From contig WUJK01000008.1 in the NCBI GenBank assembly GCA_011317545.1, positions 310,001 through 374,000 of the forward strand: a stretch of DNA of 64,000 nt, read 5' to 3'. The notes below the pieces were generated by a model that saw only the letters and a list, made by a program, of their open reading frames with translations, was not told the origin of the DNA and made no database searches. Source of the DNA: Coniella vitis. Lineage: Eukaryota; Ascomycota; Sordariomycetes; Diaporthales; Schizoparmaceae. Below are positions 62,123 through 64,000 of the stretch, in pieces (within the stretch, counting starts at the first letter, position 1; each line of letters begins with the position of its first letter). The position numbers were made by a program, and so were the translations under genes.

Positions 62123-63187
62123 TCACTTCTTAGTCGCGACAACAAACAACCTCGGATATCGCAACAGAACCTTGCCATCTCTCAAACGCGGGTATACCTC
62201 CCCCAACCTCTCCTCATACGCTCGCAAAAATGCCTTCCGCACCTCGCCCTTGTCCCCGTCCTCCCGGTCTTCGGGCAAAGCATTCAGAAACGGCATCAAC
62301 CCCGTGCTCCTCACCCACTCTACTATCGCACTCGGCCCATCCATCACGTGCTCATACACAACATGCCACACATCCACCTTGTCACATACTGGAATCAACG
62401 CATCATACCACTCAGCAGGTGTCTCGATGGGGTCCAGCTCCGGTTTCTGGCTTCCATCCGCGGCGGCAGCAGAGGAGGCTAGCGCTTCGAAATACGTCGA
62501 CCAGGGCTGGTTTGCGAGCTGGGCCGTTTCGCGCATTGCCTTGTGCGAGGGCTCGTCGTAGTTATCGGGGACCTGGAGGGCGAAAACACCGCCGCTGGGT
62601 TGCGTGGAGAGTAAGCGGAGGATGGTCGGGATGCGGTCCTTACGGCGCAGCCAGTGGAAGACTGCGTTGCTGAATAAGAGGTCGGGACCGCGTGGGGAGC
62701 TATTGCTGTCTTCTGCGTTTTCATTGCCATTGTTGATGCTCGTCGTCGTCGTGGTGAGTGGTGGTGACCACGTATGCAAATCAGCCTGCCCAAACTCGAC
62801 ACCAGGCATATTCCCCCGCGCTTTGGCCAACATATCCGGCGAAGAATCCACACCTGCAATATGCGCAGCGGGCCATCGCGCGGCCAGCACGGCGGTCGAG
62901 TTGCCCGGGCCGCAACCCAGGTCGATGATGCGCTGCGGAGACTGCAAGGGGATGTTGACGACGAGGTCGCGGACGGCGCGGGTGCGTTCGGAGCCGAATT
63001 TGAGGTATTGTGTTGCGGACCAGTCGGAAGCTTGTTGTTCTTCTCGCTGCTGCTGCTGTTGTTGGGAGGAGGACGACGAGGACGAGGACATGGTGCTTGC
63101 AAAGGGCCGGCTCTGGCTGAGTCTTGACCAGTGGGCGGGCGTGAATGGGGCGGCTGCTGTTGGTGTGGCGCGCTTGAGCAGGTTCAT
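62123..63187 (-). CDS. Trans-aconitate methyltransferase-like enzyme
   Basis: A single-exon, 354-residue class I methyltransferase. Motif I is RIIDLGCGPGNSTAVLA at about residue 85-101, followed by IAGVDSSPDMLAKAR. The DLLFSNAVFHWL block and ALQVPDN..EPSHKAMRE are typical of the Tam group, which methylates trans-aconitate, a by-product of the citrate cycle. The first 32 residues are rich in Arg, Ala and Ser without acids, consistent with a mitochondrial presequence. A second ATG (SSSSSSSQQQ, residue 33) would give a cytosolic form. Low-complexity Ser and Gln runs separate the presequence from the core. The substrate is inferred from family only. Confidence 0.85.
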   Translation of the reverse strand: MNLLKRATPTAAAPFTPAHWSRLSQSRPFASTMSSSSSSSSQQQQQQREEQQASDWSATQYLKFGSERTRAVRDLVVNIPLQSPQRIIDLGCGPGNSTAVLAARWPAAHIAGVDSSPDMLAKARGNMPGVEFGQADLHTWSPPLTTTTTSINNGNENAEDSNSSPRGPDLLFSNAVFHWLRRKDRIPTILRLLSTQPSGGVFALQVPDNYDEPSHKAMRETAQLANQPWSTYFEALASSAAAADGSQKPELDPIETPAEWYDALIPVCDKVDVWHVVYEHVMDGPSAIVEWVRSTGLMPFLNALPEDREDGDKGEVRKAFLRAYEERLGEVYPRLRDGKVLLRYPRLFVVATKK

Positions 63188-63947
63188 TGTCTCCAGAAAG
63201 ATTCGTTGGGTGAGACAGTACTGAAAAGATTATCGCGATGGTGACAGTGTGTAGTAAGTACTATGAAAGCATCGACCGAAAGACCGTTCAGTTATAGACA
63301 AAAGACAATGTAGAAGGTGATGACGCAGCTCAAAGCTGTTGTTCGTTCCACCTTTTCTGAACAGCTGTAAGAGTGAGAGCACAGCGGATTAGTGTCTTGA
63401 AAAGAAATAGAAGAAGGATAATAAATTGGGGGAATCTCTTTCATTATATCACTTTTTTTCTTGCAAAAGTTGGTACTTGCTAACTTTGTCAAAAACGATC
63501 ATCAGTAAGCATTCGGTCCGCCAATGCACCATCTCCGGCCGGACTTGGCGTCAAGGCCGGCCTCGGTGCCGCTGCGCCGCTCGGCGAAAGCGGAGAACAA
63601 CCTTTTGACCCTGGCCGATGACATGCCTAATTCCTTTGCGCTCACTCGGTTTCTCGGCTGATCCTGAATAGGCAAATGCTCGATATCAAGAACTTGCGGG
63701 ATTCGACTGTCAGCAGGTCATCTAATGAAAGTTTTCCGTCGATAGCAGGCGATGTTCTCATCTACTTGTCAGCTCACGCCGTCGCTTCGATAAAGAAGAC
63801 ATGCGATTGAGTCCATCACGTCACATTGCAAATGCACACACACACGCACACACACAACAGTCCTCGAAAGAAACAGAGAAGTGAAACACCAATACGAGAA
63901 AAGCATCTCCACCCGACCACGATTAGCTGTGCGTTGGTCTGTCGACA
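63188..63947. other. Divergent intergenic region
   Basis: A probable promoter region; it contains a CA microsatellite at about 63833-63857. No gene is seen. Confidence 0.4.
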
Positions 63948-64000
63948 ATGCCGGGTATGGATTCCTTTTCGGTAGGGCCGTCTGTAGCAGCCATCTATGT
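63948..64000 (+). CDS. Possible start of a gene cut by the window edge
   Basis: An ATG at 63948, in the context GACAATGCCGGG, opens a frame that runs to the edge (17 codons, MPGMDSFSVGPSVAAIY). The context and the preceding CA-rich leader resemble a fungal start, but nothing can be said about the product. Confidence 0.3.
   Translation, partial: MPGMDSFSVGPSVAAIY

Overview
The window looks like chromosomal DNA of a filamentous ascomycete (Pezizomycotina, probably Sordariomycetes). The evidence is short GT..AG introns with TACTAAC-like branch points, a set of ordinary fungal genes, and a 22.8-kb retrotransposon block with the signature of repeat-induced point mutation (RIP): CpA and TpG are nearly absent, TpA is in excess and CpG is kept. 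No species can be named from the sequence alone.

Layout. 1-5.8 kb: the end of an IMPACT/UPF0029-domain gene, an EFM7-like protein-lysine methyltransferase, and a four-exon membrane-protein gene on the minus strand. 5.8-28.6 kb: one nested transposon island. The outermost element is a Copia-type LTR retrotransposon (213-bp LTRs, target duplication ATAGT). Three insertions lie inside it: a 196-bp GC-rich LTR-like insertion (duplication TTCTA) that escaped RIP, and two full-length copies of one chromodomain Gypsy family in opposite orientation (each 7,261 bp, 339-bp LTRs, duplications TCTAC and ATAAT). 30.2-31.6 kb: a second four-exon membrane-protein gene with the same exon number and intron phases as the first. 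The two look like head-to-head paralogues separated by the Copia insertion.

32-64 kb: a 14-TM-type MFS transporter, a GPI-anchored GH76 cell-wall enzyme, a decayed two-RRM pseudogene, an MFS sugar transporter, an unrecognised protein whose intron is mostly a (TTTC)n microsatellite, an FSH-type serine hydrolase, a second MFS sugar transporter, a dienelactone hydrolase, a TAPT1/EMP65-family membrane protein, a WW/FF-domain splicing or elongation factor, a trans-aconitate-methyltransferase-like enzyme, and possibly the start of one more gene. This half looks like ordinary housekeeping and uptake genes, not a biosynthetic cluster.

The most unusual content is in the transposon island. Both retrotransposon families appear to carry an extra long reading frame on the antisense strand between pol and the 3' LTR. 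The Gypsy one contains a phase-consistent spliceosomal intron present in both copies. The Copia one ends in a predicted coiled coil. I recognise neither protein. All exon coordinates were derived by eye from splice signals and reading-frame continuity.
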